Shown here piece after piece: positions 9,012-17,220 of a stretch of DNA of 64,000 nt; positions within the stretch are counted from its first letter, which is position 1, and each line of letters starts with the position of its first letter. Position numbers and translations under genes: made by a program. Source of the DNA: an uncultured Rhodospirillales bacterium (lineage in GTDB: Bacteria; Pseudomonadota; Alphaproteobacteria; CACIAM-22H2). Location: positions 62,001 through 126,000 of the forward strand of contig CALANV010000008.1 of the NCBI GenBank assembly GCA_937926175.1, given 5' to 3'. A model generated the notes under the pieces. It was not told where the DNA came from. It made no database searches and saw only the letters and a program-made list of their open reading frames with translations.

Positions 9012-9995
9012 ATGTCGTCCGAACGTGCGCGAACGCTGAGTCGAACGGTCCCACGGCTCGTCACGGCGGAAGATCTCGAACGGCAGATCGCGTCGTTGCG
9101 CCGTACGTCAACGAACCCGCAGGCCGGCCTCTTCGGACCGCAGTCGGTCGTGTGGCGGATCGATCGCGAGGCGATCACGTTTCTGGGGGCCGGGCGGGCA
9201 TTGCTCCTTCAGCTCGCCCATCCGTGGGTTGCCGCCGCGGTCGCCGCGCATTCGCGGGCCTTTGCTGATCCGATCGGCCGCTTCCACCGCACTTTTCACG
9301 TCGTGTTCACGATGGTTTTCGGTACCGTCGACCAGGCGTTCGACATGGCGCGGCGACTTCATCGTCGCCATGCGACGATCACGGGCGTGTTGCCCAGTTC
9401 GGCTGGACCGTTTCTGGCCGGATCACCCTATTGGGCGAACGATACGGCGACGCTGCGCTGGGTCCATATGACGCTGATGGATACCGCACTCACGATACAC
9501 GAACTCATGTTCGGGCCGCTCAGCGTCGAAGACCGTGCGCAATATTATGCCGAATCGTGCCGTCTCGCGGCTCTGTTCGGTATTCCGCGCGATCATCTGC
9601 CGGAAGACTGGTCCGGGTTTGCGGCGGAGATGGCGGCCATGCTGGACTCGCCGGTCCTGACGGTCAGCCGCGAGGCGCACACCGTCGCGCGGCGGATCTT
9701 CGCAGCGCCGATCCTGTCGATGCGACTGCCGGCCTGGTATCTCGACCTGACGGCCGAATTCATGCCGCCGCGTCTGCGCGAGGGATTCGAACTCGATTAC
9801 GGCGTCGCGGCACGCCGGCGGGCGGCACGGGCGCTCGTCCACATCCGGTGGCTCTATCCGCGCCTGCCGGCGCGGCTGCGTCACGTCGGACCGTATCAGG
9901 AAGCCGTGGCGCGGCTCGCCGGAAAGTCGGCGCCTGGTGCCGGCGTTCGTCTTCTCAATCGCATCTGGATCGGCCGACCGCGGCTTGGCATGTGA
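9012..9995 (+). CDS. MpaB/DUF2236-family oxygenase
   Basis: The 327-residue protein belongs to the DUF2236 family, which includes rubber oxygenase Lcp and mycophenolic acid protein B. FGPQSVVWRIDREAITFLGAG and LLLQLAHPWVAAAV form the typical start of the domain. Conserved His and Arg residues follow in FHRTFHVVFTMVFG and WVHMTLMDTAL, where the family is thought to coordinate heme. I start at the ATG after a GGGAAGAGGG ribosome site; a start 27 codons upstream would add unconserved residues. Its substrate is unknown. It stands alone between divergent and convergent neighbours. Confidence 0.82.
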   Translation: MSSERARTLSRTVPRLVTAEDLERQIASLRRTSTNPQAGLFGPQSVVWRIDREAITFLGAGRALLLQLAHPWVAAAVAAHSRAFADPIGRFHRTFHVVFTMVFGTVDQAFDMARRLHRRHATITGVLPSSAGPFLAGSPYWANDTATLRWVHMTLMDTALTIHELMFGPLSVEDRAQYYAESCRLAALFGIPRDHLPEDWSGFAAEMAAMLDSPVLTVSREAHTVARRIFAAPILSMRLPAWYLDLTAEFMPPRLREGFELDYGVAARRRAARALVHIRWLYPRLPARLRHVGPYQEAVARLAGKSAPGAGVRLLNRIWIGRPRLGM

Positions 9996-10037
9996 TCGTC
10001 CGGATGCGACGAGCCGCAAGCCGCGGTCTGTCTGGCG

Positions 10038-10568
10038 CTACTGGGCGGCCGAGGCGACGCCGACAGGCCGGATCGATACATCGACCGGCGGCGGCTGCCT
10101 GAGCGTCTGGTAAACTACGCAGTAGCGTTCGGTCAGCTTCAGCAGCGACTCGATCTGCTCCGGCGTCGCGTCGGTGTCGAGATCGAAGCGGAGACGGATG
10201 TTCTTGAATCCGACCGGGGCTTCCTTGGAAACGCCAAGGGTGCCCCGGAAGTCGAGATCGCCTTCGGCGTTGACCGTGCCGCTGCGGACGTTGATGCCTA
10301 GCGCGGTGGCGACGGCGCGGAGCGTCACGCCGGCACAGGCGACGAGCGCCTCCAGCAGCATGTCGCCGGAGCAGGCCTGGAGTCCGGTGCCGCCGGTCGC
10401 GGGATGAAGCCCTGCCTCGATCAGGGCGCGACCCGTCTCGACCTTGCAGGCGATCCCCGCGTCGTCGAGCGTGCCTTTGGCGCGCAGCGTGACGATCGCG
10501 GCGTTCGGGTCCTCCTTGTACTTTGCCTTGAGCGGCGCCTGCAGGGCGCGGAGTTCTTCGGCCTTCAT
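10038..10568 (-). CDS. OsmC family protein
   Basis: The 176-residue product has the OsmC/Ohr two-lobed fold. The two Cys residues expected for thiol-dependent peroxide reduction are Cys66 (in QACSGDML) and Cys150 (in ERYC). OsmC proteins reduce organic hydroperoxides in the cytoplasm, but many members are uncharacterised and the natural substrate here is not known. The ATG is preceded by GAGGA. It follows the ABC-transporter genes on the same strand at a distance of 40 bases and could be co-transcribed with them, which would tie it to sulfur supply. Confidence 0.85.
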   Translation of the reverse strand: MKAEELRALQAPLKAKYKEDPNAAIVTLRAKGTLDDAGIACKVETGRALIEAGLHPATGGTGLQACSGDMLLEALVACAGVTLRAVATALGINVRSGTVNAEGDLDFRGTLGVSKEAPVGFKNIRLRFDLDTDATPEQIESLLKLTERYCVVYQTLRQPPPVDVSIRPVGVASAAQ

Positions 10569-10608
10569 CGGATGTCCTCAAAGTCTCGGGTCATCGGTCG
10601 GCGGCCGT

Positions 10609-11370
10609 TCAGGCCGCCGTCGCTTCGCCATTTATCGCCGCATGCAGGGCCGCAAGCAACCGCTCCTTCCAGCTCTGGAACTGAGGCGAGGTGCGGATGC
10701 GCGGACGCGGCAGGTCGATGGTGAACTCCGCATGTATGGCGCCGGGCCGGCCGCGCATCACCACGATCCGGTCGCTCAGGAACAGCGCCTCGTCGATGTC
10801 GTGCGTGACGAGCACCATGGTCGGGCGTTCGTCACTCCAGATGTCGACGAGATGCGACTGCAGGTCGGCGCGGGTAAGGGCGTCGAGCGCGCTGAACGGC
10901 TCGTCGAGCAGCAGGACGGACGGGCGAGTGACGAGGGCGCGTGCGATCGCCGTCCGCTGCGCCATGCCGCCCGACAGCTCGCGCGGCAACGCATCGGCGA
11001 ACTGGCGCAGGCCGACCCGCTCGAGCGCCTGAAGGGCACGCGCGGCCCGCTCGGCGCGCGGCAGGTTGTGAAGGCCGAACTGCACGTTTTCCGCGACGGT
11101 CAGCCATGGCATCAGGCGCGGCTCCTGGAACACGAGGCCGATCTCTGGCCGCGGGCCGGTGATCGGTGTGCCGCCGAACCACACGCGCCCGTGCGTCGGC
11201 GGCACCAGGCCGCACATCAGCCGGAGCAGCGTGCTCTTGCCACAGCCGCTGCCGCCGACGATGCCCAGGATCTCGCCCGGGCGGGCCGCGAGGTCGACGC
11301 CCTGCAGGGCAAGATAGCCGTTGTCGAAGCGCTTGGAGACGCGTTCGAGGCGAAGCATGACGCGGCTCAT
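10609..11370 (-). CDS. ABC transporter ATPase, SsuB/TauB type
   Basis: The 253-residue ATPase energises an importer of the nitrate/sulfonate/taurine family. Walker A is GGSGCGKST (residues 39-47), the signature is LSGGMAQR and Walker B is VLLLDEPFSALD. It starts at the ATG whose first bases overlap the stop of the upstream permease gene (ATGA), giving an SsuA-C-B order. A second Met four codons in is possible. The operon sits behind a SAM-II riboswitch, so the cargo is probably methionine or a sulfur compound leading to it, rather than nitrate. That is inferred from regulation and not from the ATPase itself. Confidence 0.88.
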   Translation of the reverse strand: MSRVMLRLERVSKRFDNGYLALQGVDLAARPGEILGIVGGSGCGKSTLLRLMCGLVPPTHGRVWFGGTPITGPRPEIGLVFQEPRLMPWLTVAENVQFGLHNLPRAERAARALQALERVGLRQFADALPRELSGGMAQRTAIARALVTRPSVLLLDEPFSALDALTRADLQSHLVDIWSDERPTMVLVTHDIDEALFLSDRIVVMRGRPGAIHAEFTIDLPRPRIRTSPQFQSWKERLLAALHAAINGEATAA

Positions 11371-12218
11371 CCCTGCGGTTTGAAGGAGTCCTGCCAGCTC
11401 AGCACGCCGGCGCCGAGGCGGACCAGTATCGCGTCCGTCGCCTTGCCGAGGACGGCGAACATGACGATGCTGGCGATGATGACGTCGGGGCGGCTCGTCA
11501 TCTGTCCGTCGACGAGCAGGTAGCCGAGGCCCTCGCTCGCCCCCATCATCTCGGCGGCGACGACGAACATCCAGGCAAGGCCGAGGCCGCTGCGCAGACC
11601 GACGACGTAGGCCGGCAGGGCAGCCGGAAGCAGGATGCGACGGATCAGCGCCCACGCGGAAAGGTCATAGATCCGACCGACCTCGACGAGCTTGCGGTCG
11701 ACGTCCCGGATGCCGCTGGAGAGACCGAGATAGACGGGGAAGAACGCGCCGACGGCGATGAGCAGAACCTTCGAGGTCTCGAAAATCCCGAACCACAGAA
11801 TGAACAGCGGCACCCAGGCGATCGACGGAATGTTGCGGAGCCCCTGGATGGTCGGGTCGAGGAGCCGGCGCACGCACGAGGCATAGCCGGTGACCGCGCC
11901 GAGAATCGTGGCCACGACCACGCCGAGACCGAACCCGACCGCAACCCGATGCAGCGTGGCAAGCATGTGCGTCCACAGGTCGCCACTTGCGACAAGCGCA
12001 CGGATGGTGTCGATGACGGCCGAAGGCGGCGGTAAAAGCTTCGCCGGAATCCAGCCGAACGAGGCCGCCAGCTCCCACAACGCCGCAAGAACCGCCGGCA
12101 CGACGAGGCCGGTGGCGGCGCGGAGCCAGCCGCGGAGCGCGGCGAGGCGCGGGCCGGGCTGCTGGTGTGCGGCCGCGACCGGCCGCACACCCTCGATGAT
12201 ACTCTCGTTCGCGCTCAT
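11367..12218 (-). CDS. ABC transporter permease, SsuC/TauC type
   Basis: This 283-residue membrane protein has about six transmembrane segments and the permease EAA-type loop region around LVEVGRIYDLSAWALIRRILLPAALP, which contacts the ATPase. Similarity is to the BPD_transp_1 permeases of sulfonate, taurine and nitrate importers. The ATG follows the stop of the binding-protein gene by only eight bases, and its own stop overlaps the ATPase start, so the three genes form one operon. Substrate identity depends on the binding protein and remains open. Confidence 0.88.
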   Translation of the reverse strand: MSANESIIEGVRPVAAAHQQPGPRLAALRGWLRAATGLVVPAVLAALWELAASFGWIPAKLLPPPSAVIDTIRALVASGDLWTHMLATLHRVAVGFGLGVVVATILGAVTGYASCVRRLLDPTIQGLRNIPSIAWVPLFILWFGIFETSKVLLIAVGAFFPVYLGLSSGIRDVDRKLVEVGRIYDLSAWALIRRILLPAALPAYVVGLRSGLGLAWMFVVAAEMMGASEGLGYLLVDGQMTSRPDVIIASIVMFAVLGKATDAILVRLGAGVLSWQDSFKPQG

Positions 12219-12226
12219 CAGCGGCC

Positions 12227-13219
12227 TCAGCGCAGCGCGGCCAGGTTGCTCACATGCTGCGGATCGATCAGCGCGTCGGTTGCCTTCACGACGTCGACCT
12301 CGGCATTGATGATGCCGCTTTCCTGCAGCGCGCGGCCGGCGGCGATGATCGCGTCGCGATGGATCTGGCCGATCACCGGATTGCTCAGGTCCGTGCGCTC
12401 GAGCTGGCGCGCCGCGACCTCGTCGCTGAGCTTGGCGGCCTCCGCCAGGATCCGTCGCAGCTCCGCCGGATTGTCGAGCGCCCATTGACGGCCCTTCTCG
12501 TACACCTTCAGGACCCGACGGACGAGATCGGGATGGTCGGCGGCAAACGCCTCGCGCACGTTGAGGAAGCCATATGTGTTGAGGTCGGGGTTGCGGAAGA
12601 ACAGGCGCGATCCCTGCTCGATCTCGGTCTGGGCCATCATCGGATCGAGGCCGGCCCACGCGTCGACCGCACCCTGCTCGAGGGCGGCGCGGCCGTCGTG
12701 ATGCTGCAGCAGGACCGGCTTGATGTCGCGTTCGGTCAGGCCGTGCAGCTGAAGCGCGCGCACCAGGAAGATGTGCGGGTCGGTACCGCGCGTCACGGCG
12801 ACGCGCTTGCCTTTCAGGTCCTCGACCTTCTGGATGCTTGAGTCGCGCCGGGTCACGAGGGCGGTCCACTCCGGCTTCGAATAGACATAGACCGCCTTGA
12901 TCGGGCTGCCGTTGATCTTGGCGAGCAGTGCCGCCGCACCGGCGGTCGAGCCGAAGTCAACGCCGCGCGCATTCAGGAACTCGATTGCCTTGTTGCTGCC
13001 ATGGCTCTGTACCCATTTGATGCCGATGCCGTCGGCGGCAAACTCGGCCTCGACCCAGCCCTTGTCCTTGAGGATGAGGCTGACCGGATTGTAATAGGCC
13101 CAGTCGAGCGCGATGGTCTTGGGCTTGTCCGCGGCATGGCCCGATGCGGCCATGAGCGACAATGCAGCCCCCGTGGCCACGGTGAGCAGGGTACGGCGGG
13201 TGATGCGACGGAACTCCAT
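12227..13219 (-). CDS. ABC transporter periplasmic binding protein, SsuA/NMT1-like
   Basis: The 330-residue protein has an N-terminal export signal ending near ASGHA-AD. TRRTLLTVA inside it resembles a twin-arginine motif, so Tat export is possible. The mature part (ALDWAYYNPVSLILKDKGW, then DFGSTAGAAALLA) is the two-lobed fold of aliphatic-sulfonate and related binding proteins. The ATG is preceded by AAGGAGG. Upstream lies a leader of about 200 bases with a SAM-II aptamer and a terminator-like hairpin. Expression should therefore fall when S-adenosylmethionine is abundant, pointing to a methionine- or sulfur-related ligand. Ligand identity is inference. Confidence 0.87.
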   Translation of the reverse strand: MEFRRITRRTLLTVATGAALSLMAASGHAADKPKTIALDWAYYNPVSLILKDKGWVEAEFAADGIGIKWVQSHGSNKAIEFLNARGVDFGSTAGAAALLAKINGSPIKAVYVYSKPEWTALVTRRDSSIQKVEDLKGKRVAVTRGTDPHIFLVRALQLHGLTERDIKPVLLQHHDGRAALEQGAVDAWAGLDPMMAQTEIEQGSRLFFRNPDLNTYGFLNVREAFAADHPDLVRRVLKVYEKGRQWALDNPAELRRILAEAAKLSDEVAARQLERTDLSNPVIGQIHRDAIIAAGRALQESGIINAEVDVVKATDALIDPQHVSNLAALR

Positions 13220-13247
13220 TCGTCTCGTCCTCCTTCATACCTGTCGA

Positions 13248-13269
13248 CCGGGGCCCGAAAAGACCCCGG
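13248..13269 (-). other. Hairpin in the importer leader
   Basis: CCGGGG and CCCCGG arms, extendable to about eight base pairs, form a stem-loop roughly 30 bases upstream of the binding-protein ATG. No T-run follows, so it is not a simple terminator. It could shape the leader mRNA close to the ribosome site. Confidence 0.4.
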
Positions 13270-13329
13270 AATCGTGTTGTTTTAGCCGGCAGGTCCGTTC
13301 GCATGCCGTCCGGGAGGGAGGGGCAGACG

Positions 13330-13360
13330 AAGAAACCCGCCGCAGCTATCGCCGGGCGGG
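13330..13360 (-). terminator. Terminator-like hairpin directly after the SAM-II aptamer
   Basis: On the minus strand CCCGCC pairs with GGCGGG, and an inner CGGC-GATA-GCTG stem extends the hairpin. TTTCTT follows at once. This has the form of an intrinsic terminator. It starts 11 bases after the end of the aptamer and more than 100 bases before the binding-protein start, so it may be the expression platform of the riboswitch. Confidence 0.55.
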
Positions 13361-13370
13361 TGGACGCCAC

Positions 13371-13421
13371 GCTTTAGCTGCACTTGTTACGCGCCCGCAA
13401 GCTGTTGCTCAAATCGGCGCG
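13371..13421 (-). promoter_or_regulatory. SAM-II riboswitch
   Basis: The minus strand folds as a classical SAM-II pseudoknot. P1 is CGCGCC (13421-13416) with GGCGCG (13395-13390). P2 is GCTTG (13402-13398) with CAAGT (13386-13382), crossing P1. The loop keeps GATTTGA and the 3' part keeps AGCTAAA, both highly conserved in this class. The motif binds S-adenosylmethionine and lowers expression of sulfur genes. It reads toward the SsuABC-type importer and away from the cystathionine genes, whose start is only 60 bases beyond its 5' end. Confidence 0.9.
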
Positions 13422-13481
13422 ATCGGCGTAGATGGTACGTAGACTCGGCCGTCACCCGACATCGAAAAATACTTAAGGGGC

Positions 13482-14882
13482 ATGTTAAAGAAATTTGAAA
13501 CTGGTGCGCCGCGCCTGGCGCACAACGTGCTCGAACTCATCGGCAACACGCCGATGATCGAAGTCACGGCATTCGATACCGGCCCTTGCCGCCTTTTTCT
13601 CAAGCTCGAGAACCAGAATCCGGGCGGCTCGATCAAGGACCGGATCGCCCTGTCGATGATCGACGCCGCCGAGCGCGACGGGCGCCTCAAGCCCGGCGCC
13701 ATGATCGTCGAGGCGACGGCCGGCAACACCGGCCTCGGCCTCGCCTTGGTCGCCGCGCGCAAGGGCTACCGTCTTGTCCTCGTCGTGCCCGACAAGATGG
13801 CGCGCGAGAAGATTCACCAGCTCACCGCGCTTGGCGCCGAGGTGCGGCTCACCCGCTCGGATGTCGGCAAGGGGCATCCGGCCTATTACCAGGATATGGC
13901 CGAGCGCATCGCGGCCGAGACCGGTGCGTTCTACGTCAACCAGTTCGCCAACCCAGCGAATCCGCTGGCGCACGAGACGACGACGGGGCCGGAGATCTGG
14001 GCGCAGATGGACCATCAGGTCGACGCGATCGTCTGCGGCGTCGGTTCGGGTGGGACGATCACGGGACTCAGCCGTTACTTCGCTCGCGTATCGCCGACCA
14101 CCGAGTTCGTCCTCGCCGATCCGGTCGGCTCGGTCCTGGCCCCCTATGTCAAGACCGGGCGGCTGAGCGAGGCGGGATCGTGGGCGGTCGAAGGCATCGG
14201 CGAGGATTTCATTCCGCCGATCGTCGATCTGAGCGCGGTCCGCCATGCCTATTCGATTCCCGATCACGAGAGCTTCGCCATCGCGCGACGTCTGTTGCGC
14301 GAGGAGGGGATTCTCGCCGGCTCGTCGTCGGGCACGTTGATCGCGGCGGCGCTGCGCTACTGCCAGGCGCAGTCGACGCCGAAGCGGGTCGTGACGTTCG
14401 TGTGCGACAGCGGCGCCCGCTATCTCTCGAAGATGTTCAACGACGCGTGGATGATCGAGCAGGGGTACCTGGACCGTGCGAAGACGGGCGACCTGCGCGA
14501 TCTCATCGTGCGGCGCTACGAGGAAGGCGCCACCATCACCATCACTCCGGACGAAACCCTGCTCACGGCCTACAATCGGATGCGGAGCGCGGACGTGTCG
14601 CAGCTGCCCGTCCTCGACGAGAGCGGCCGCATCATCGGCATCGTCGACGAGTACGATCTTTTGCGCTCGGTGCGCGGCCCGGATACGAAAGAGGCCTTCT
14701 CACGACCGGTCCGGACGGCGATGTCGACGCACCTCGACACGTTGCCGCCGTCCGCACCGCTCGAGGCGCTGCTTCCCATTCTCGACGAGGGCAAGGTTGC
14801 GATCGTCGTCGACGGCGACCGCTTCCTGGGGCTCATCACCCGCGTCGATCTGATCAACTATCTTCGCCTGGGGGTGAAATGA
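13482..14882 (+). CDS. cbs: Cystathionine beta-synthase with C-terminal CBS domains
   Basis: The 466-residue PLP enzyme condenses serine (or an activated serine) with homocysteine to cystathionine. The catalytic core begins LELIGNTPMIEV. The PLP lysine is Lys52 in GGSIKDR, and EATAGNTGLGLA is the substrate loop. CGVGSGGTITG binds the cofactor phosphate. Residues from about 340 to the end form two CBS motifs, commonly regulatory adenosyl-ligand sites. There is no heme-binding N-terminal extension as in animal enzymes. AAGGGG lies four bases before the ATG. Its last codons overlap the start of the next gene, so the two probably work together in transsulfuration. Confidence 0.9.
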   Translation: MLKKFETGAPRLAHNVLELIGNTPMIEVTAFDTGPCRLFLKLENQNPGGSIKDRIALSMIDAAERDGRLKPGAMIVEATAGNTGLGLALVAARKGYRLVLVVPDKMAREKIHQLTALGAEVRLTRSDVGKGHPAYYQDMAERIAAETGAFYVNQFANPANPLAHETTTGPEIWAQMDHQVDAIVCGVGSGGTITGLSRYFARVSPTTEFVLADPVGSVLAPYVKTGRLSEAGSWAVEGIGEDFIPPIVDLSAVRHAYSIPDHESFAIARRLLREEGILAGSSSGTLIAAALRYCQAQSTPKRVVTFVCDSGARYLSKMFNDAWMIEQGYLDRAKTGDLRDLIVRRYEEGATITITPDETLLTAYNRMRSADVSQLPVLDESGRIIGIVDEYDLLRSVRGPDTKEAFSRPVRTAMSTHLDTLPPSAPLEALLPILDEGKVAIVVDGDRFLGLITRVDLINYLRLGVK

Positions 14883-16045
14883 CGAAGCCGAAGAAGCGGC
14901 CGGGATTCGCAACGCGGGTCATCCATGCCGGGCAGAGCCCGGATCCGTCGACCGGCGCCATCATGGTTCCGATCTACGCGACGTCGACCTACGTTCAGGA
15001 AAGCCCTGGCGTGCACAAGGGCTTCGACTACGCACGCTCGCAAAATCCCACGCGCTTCGCCTTCGAACGCTGTATCGCCGATCTCGAGAATGGGACGCAG
15101 GCATTTGCCTTCGCTTCGGGCATGGCGGCGGCGGCGACCCTGCTCGAGTGCCTCGACAGCGGTGCCCACGTGATCGCGACGGACGATCTCTATGGCGGCA
15201 CCTTCCGGCTTTTCGAACGCGTGCGACGGCGCTCGGCGAAGCTCGAGTTCAGCTATGTGGACTGGAGCGATCCGGCCGAGGTCGAGAAGGCCATCCGGCC
15301 GAATACCCGCATGTTCTGGGTCGAGACGCCGACCAACCCGATGCTGAAACTGGTCGATCTGTCGGCCGTGGCGGCGATGGCACGGCGCTGCGGCGCGTGG
15401 GCGGTCGCCGACAACACGTTCGCGAGCCCGTTCGTGCAGCGGCCGCTCGATCATGGTTTCGATGCGGTAGTTCACTCGACGACGAAGTACCTCAATGGCC
15501 ATTCCGACATGGTCGGCGGCGTCGCCGTGGTCGGCCAGAATCAGGAGCTGCGCGAGCGGCTCGCGTTTCTGCAGAACGCGGTCGGCGGCATCTCCGGACC
15601 GTTCGACAGTTTCCTCGCGCTGCGCGGCGTCAAGACGCTGGCGGTCCGCATGGAGCGGCACTGTGCCAATGCGCTGGCGGTGGCGAGCTGGCTGGAACGG
15701 CACCCGAAGGTGCGGCGGGTCATCTATCCCGGCCTGCCGAGCCACCCGCAGCACGCGCTCGCCAAACGCCAGATGAACGGGTTCGGCGGGATGGTAACGG
15801 CGGAGCTCGCGACGGACCTTGCCGGCACGCGCCGCTTCCTCGAACGCTGCCGCGTCTTTGCGCTCGCCGAGAGCCTTGGCGGGGTCGAGAGCCTGATCGA
15901 GCATCCCGCGATCATGACGCACGCGACCATTCCGCCCGAGCAGCGCCGCGCGCTCGGCATCAGCGACAGCCTCGTCCGGCTGTCGGTCGGTATCGAGGAC
16001 GTAGACGATCTGATCGACGACCTCGACCAGGCGCTCGGGGACTAG
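14879..16045 (+). CDS. Cys/Met metabolism PLP enzyme, probable cystathionine gamma-lyase
   Basis: The 388-residue enzyme belongs to the cystathionine gamma-synthase/gamma-lyase/beta-lyase family. The PLP lysine is Lys203 in HSTTKYLNGHSD, with YARSQNPTR near residue 51 and SGMAAAAT near residue 80 as phosphate- and ring-contacting motifs. The start overlaps the stop of the beta-synthase gene by four bases. Coupling to a beta-synthase favours gamma-lyase, giving a reverse transsulfuration route from homocysteine to cysteine. Gamma-synthase or methionine gamma-lyase cannot be excluded from sequence alone, so I give no gene symbol. Confidence 0.88.
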   Translation: MTKPKKRPGFATRVIHAGQSPDPSTGAIMVPIYATSTYVQESPGVHKGFDYARSQNPTRFAFERCIADLENGTQAFAFASGMAAAATLLECLDSGAHVIATDDLYGGTFRLFERVRRRSAKLEFSYVDWSDPAEVEKAIRPNTRMFWVETPTNPMLKLVDLSAVAAMARRCGAWAVADNTFASPFVQRPLDHGFDAVVHSTTKYLNGHSDMVGGVAVVGQNQELRERLAFLQNAVGGISGPFDSFLALRGVKTLAVRMERHCANALAVASWLERHPKVRRVIYPGLPSHPQHALAKRQMNGFGGMVTAELATDLAGTRRFLERCRVFALAESLGGVESLIEHPAIMTHATIPPEQRRALGISDSLVRLSVGIEDVDDLIDDLDQALGD

Positions 16046-16086
16046 CCGCGTCCACCCGGTTCGGCGGGGCGCCGCTCTTGGTTTCG

Positions 16087-17220
16087 TTACCCGCCGGATG
16101 CAGCGGGTGTGAGGCGCAGCACTTCGCCATCCGACCGATCGGTCAGGACATAGACCGCGCCGTCGGGACCCTGGCGTACGTCCCGGACGCGCGCGCCTAA
16201 TGCAATGCGCTCTTCGCCCGTGACGCGCTGTCCATCCAGCGTCAGACGCACGATGCCCTGGGCCGTGAGCCCGCCGATCAGGAGGTTGCCGCGCCAGGCC
16301 GGAAACATGTCGCCCGTGTAGAAGACGATGCCGGTCGGCGAGATCACCGGCGTCCATTGGCGAATCGATTGCGCGAGATCGGGCCGGGTCGGCGGGTCCG
16401 GAATGTCTTCGCCGTTGTAGTGCCGTCCCCAGCTCACGAGCGGCCAGCCGTAATTGCGGCCGGCCTCGGCGATGTTGAGCTCGTCGCCGCCGCGCGGTCC
16501 GTGCTCGACCTGCCATAGCGCGCCGGTTTGCGGATGCAGCGTCGCGCCCTGCACGTTGCGATGGCCGTAGGACCAGATCTCGGGCCGCACGCCGGCGCGG
16601 CCGACGAAGGGGTTGTCGCTCGGCACCGATCCGTCCGGGTTGATGCGGACGATCTTGCCGAGATGGCTGGTCAGGTCCTGTGCCGGCTCGAACTTGAAGC
16701 GCTCGCCCAGCGTGACGAACAGCGTGCCGTCACGGGCGAACACGAGCCGGGACCCGAAGTGGGCACTGCCGCTGACCTTCGGTTGCTGGCGGAAGATCAC
16801 GCTCGCGTTCTCGATCGCCGTGCCGGCCTCGTTGAGCCGACCGCGCGCGACGGCCGTGCCGGCGCCGCCCTCGCCGGGTTCGGCGTAGGAAAGATAGACG
16901 AGACGGTTCGACGCGAAATTCGGATCGAGTGCCACGTCGAGGAGGCCGCCCTGCCCCTGGGCGAAGACGCGTGGCACGCCCGCGAGTGGCTCGGAGATAC
17001 GTCCGTCCCCGGACACGATCCGCAGCCGGCCCGGCCGCTCCGTCACCAGCATGCGCCCATCGGGCAGAAAGGCGAGTCCCCAGGGATGCGCAAGCGGGCG
17101 CGCCACGATCTCGATCCGAAGCCGTCCGGTCTGCGTATCGATGGTGCGGTCCTGCGCCGTAACCGCCTGGGGCGCGGCTGCAATGGCCGCCGCGGCCGCA
17201 AGGGCGATCCTCCATTTCAT
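16087..17220 (-). CDS. PQQ-dependent sugar dehydrogenase family protein, exported
   Basis: The 377-residue protein has a signal peptide (MKWRIAL...AVTAQ) and a six-bladed beta-propeller of the soluble aldose-dehydrogenase/YliI type. Characteristic segments are HPWGLAFLPDGRMLVTERPGR, GLLDVALDPNF, YGHRNVQGA and HGPRGGDELN, which hold the His, Arg and Asp residues that contact PQQ and calcium in the family. It should act in the periplasm, oxidising aldose sugars. The true sugar and electron acceptor are unknown. It converges with the transsulfuration operon and appears to be a single gene. Confidence 0.88.
   Translation of the reverse strand: MKWRIALAAAAAIAAAPQAVTAQDRTIDTQTGRLRIEIVARPLAHPWGLAFLPDGRMLVTERPGRLRIVSGDGRISEPLAGVPRVFAQGQGGLLDVALDPNFASNRLVYLSYAEPGEGGAGTAVARGRLNEAGTAIENASVIFRQQPKVSGSAHFGSRLVFARDGTLFVTLGERFKFEPAQDLTSHLGKIVRINPDGSVPSDNPFVGRAGVRPEIWSYGHRNVQGATLHPQTGALWQVEHGPRGGDELNIAEAGRNYGWPLVSWGRHYNGEDIPDPPTRPDLAQSIRQWTPVISPTGIVFYTGDMFPAWRGNLLIGGLTAQGIVRLTLDGQRVTGEERIALGARVRDVRQGPDGAVYVLTDRSDGEVLRLTPAASGG

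Noticed and set aside
10609..13219. Nitrate or taurine transporter as a specific name
   Set aside because: These names come from general family similarity. The SAM-II leader argues for a methionine-related sulfur substrate, so I did not give ssu, tau or nrt symbols.
14858..16516. A 552-residue leftward frame across the PLP enzyme and the end of the sugar dehydrogenase
   Set aside because: It is antisense to a clear enzyme and out of frame with the dehydrogenase. It has no recognisable domain.
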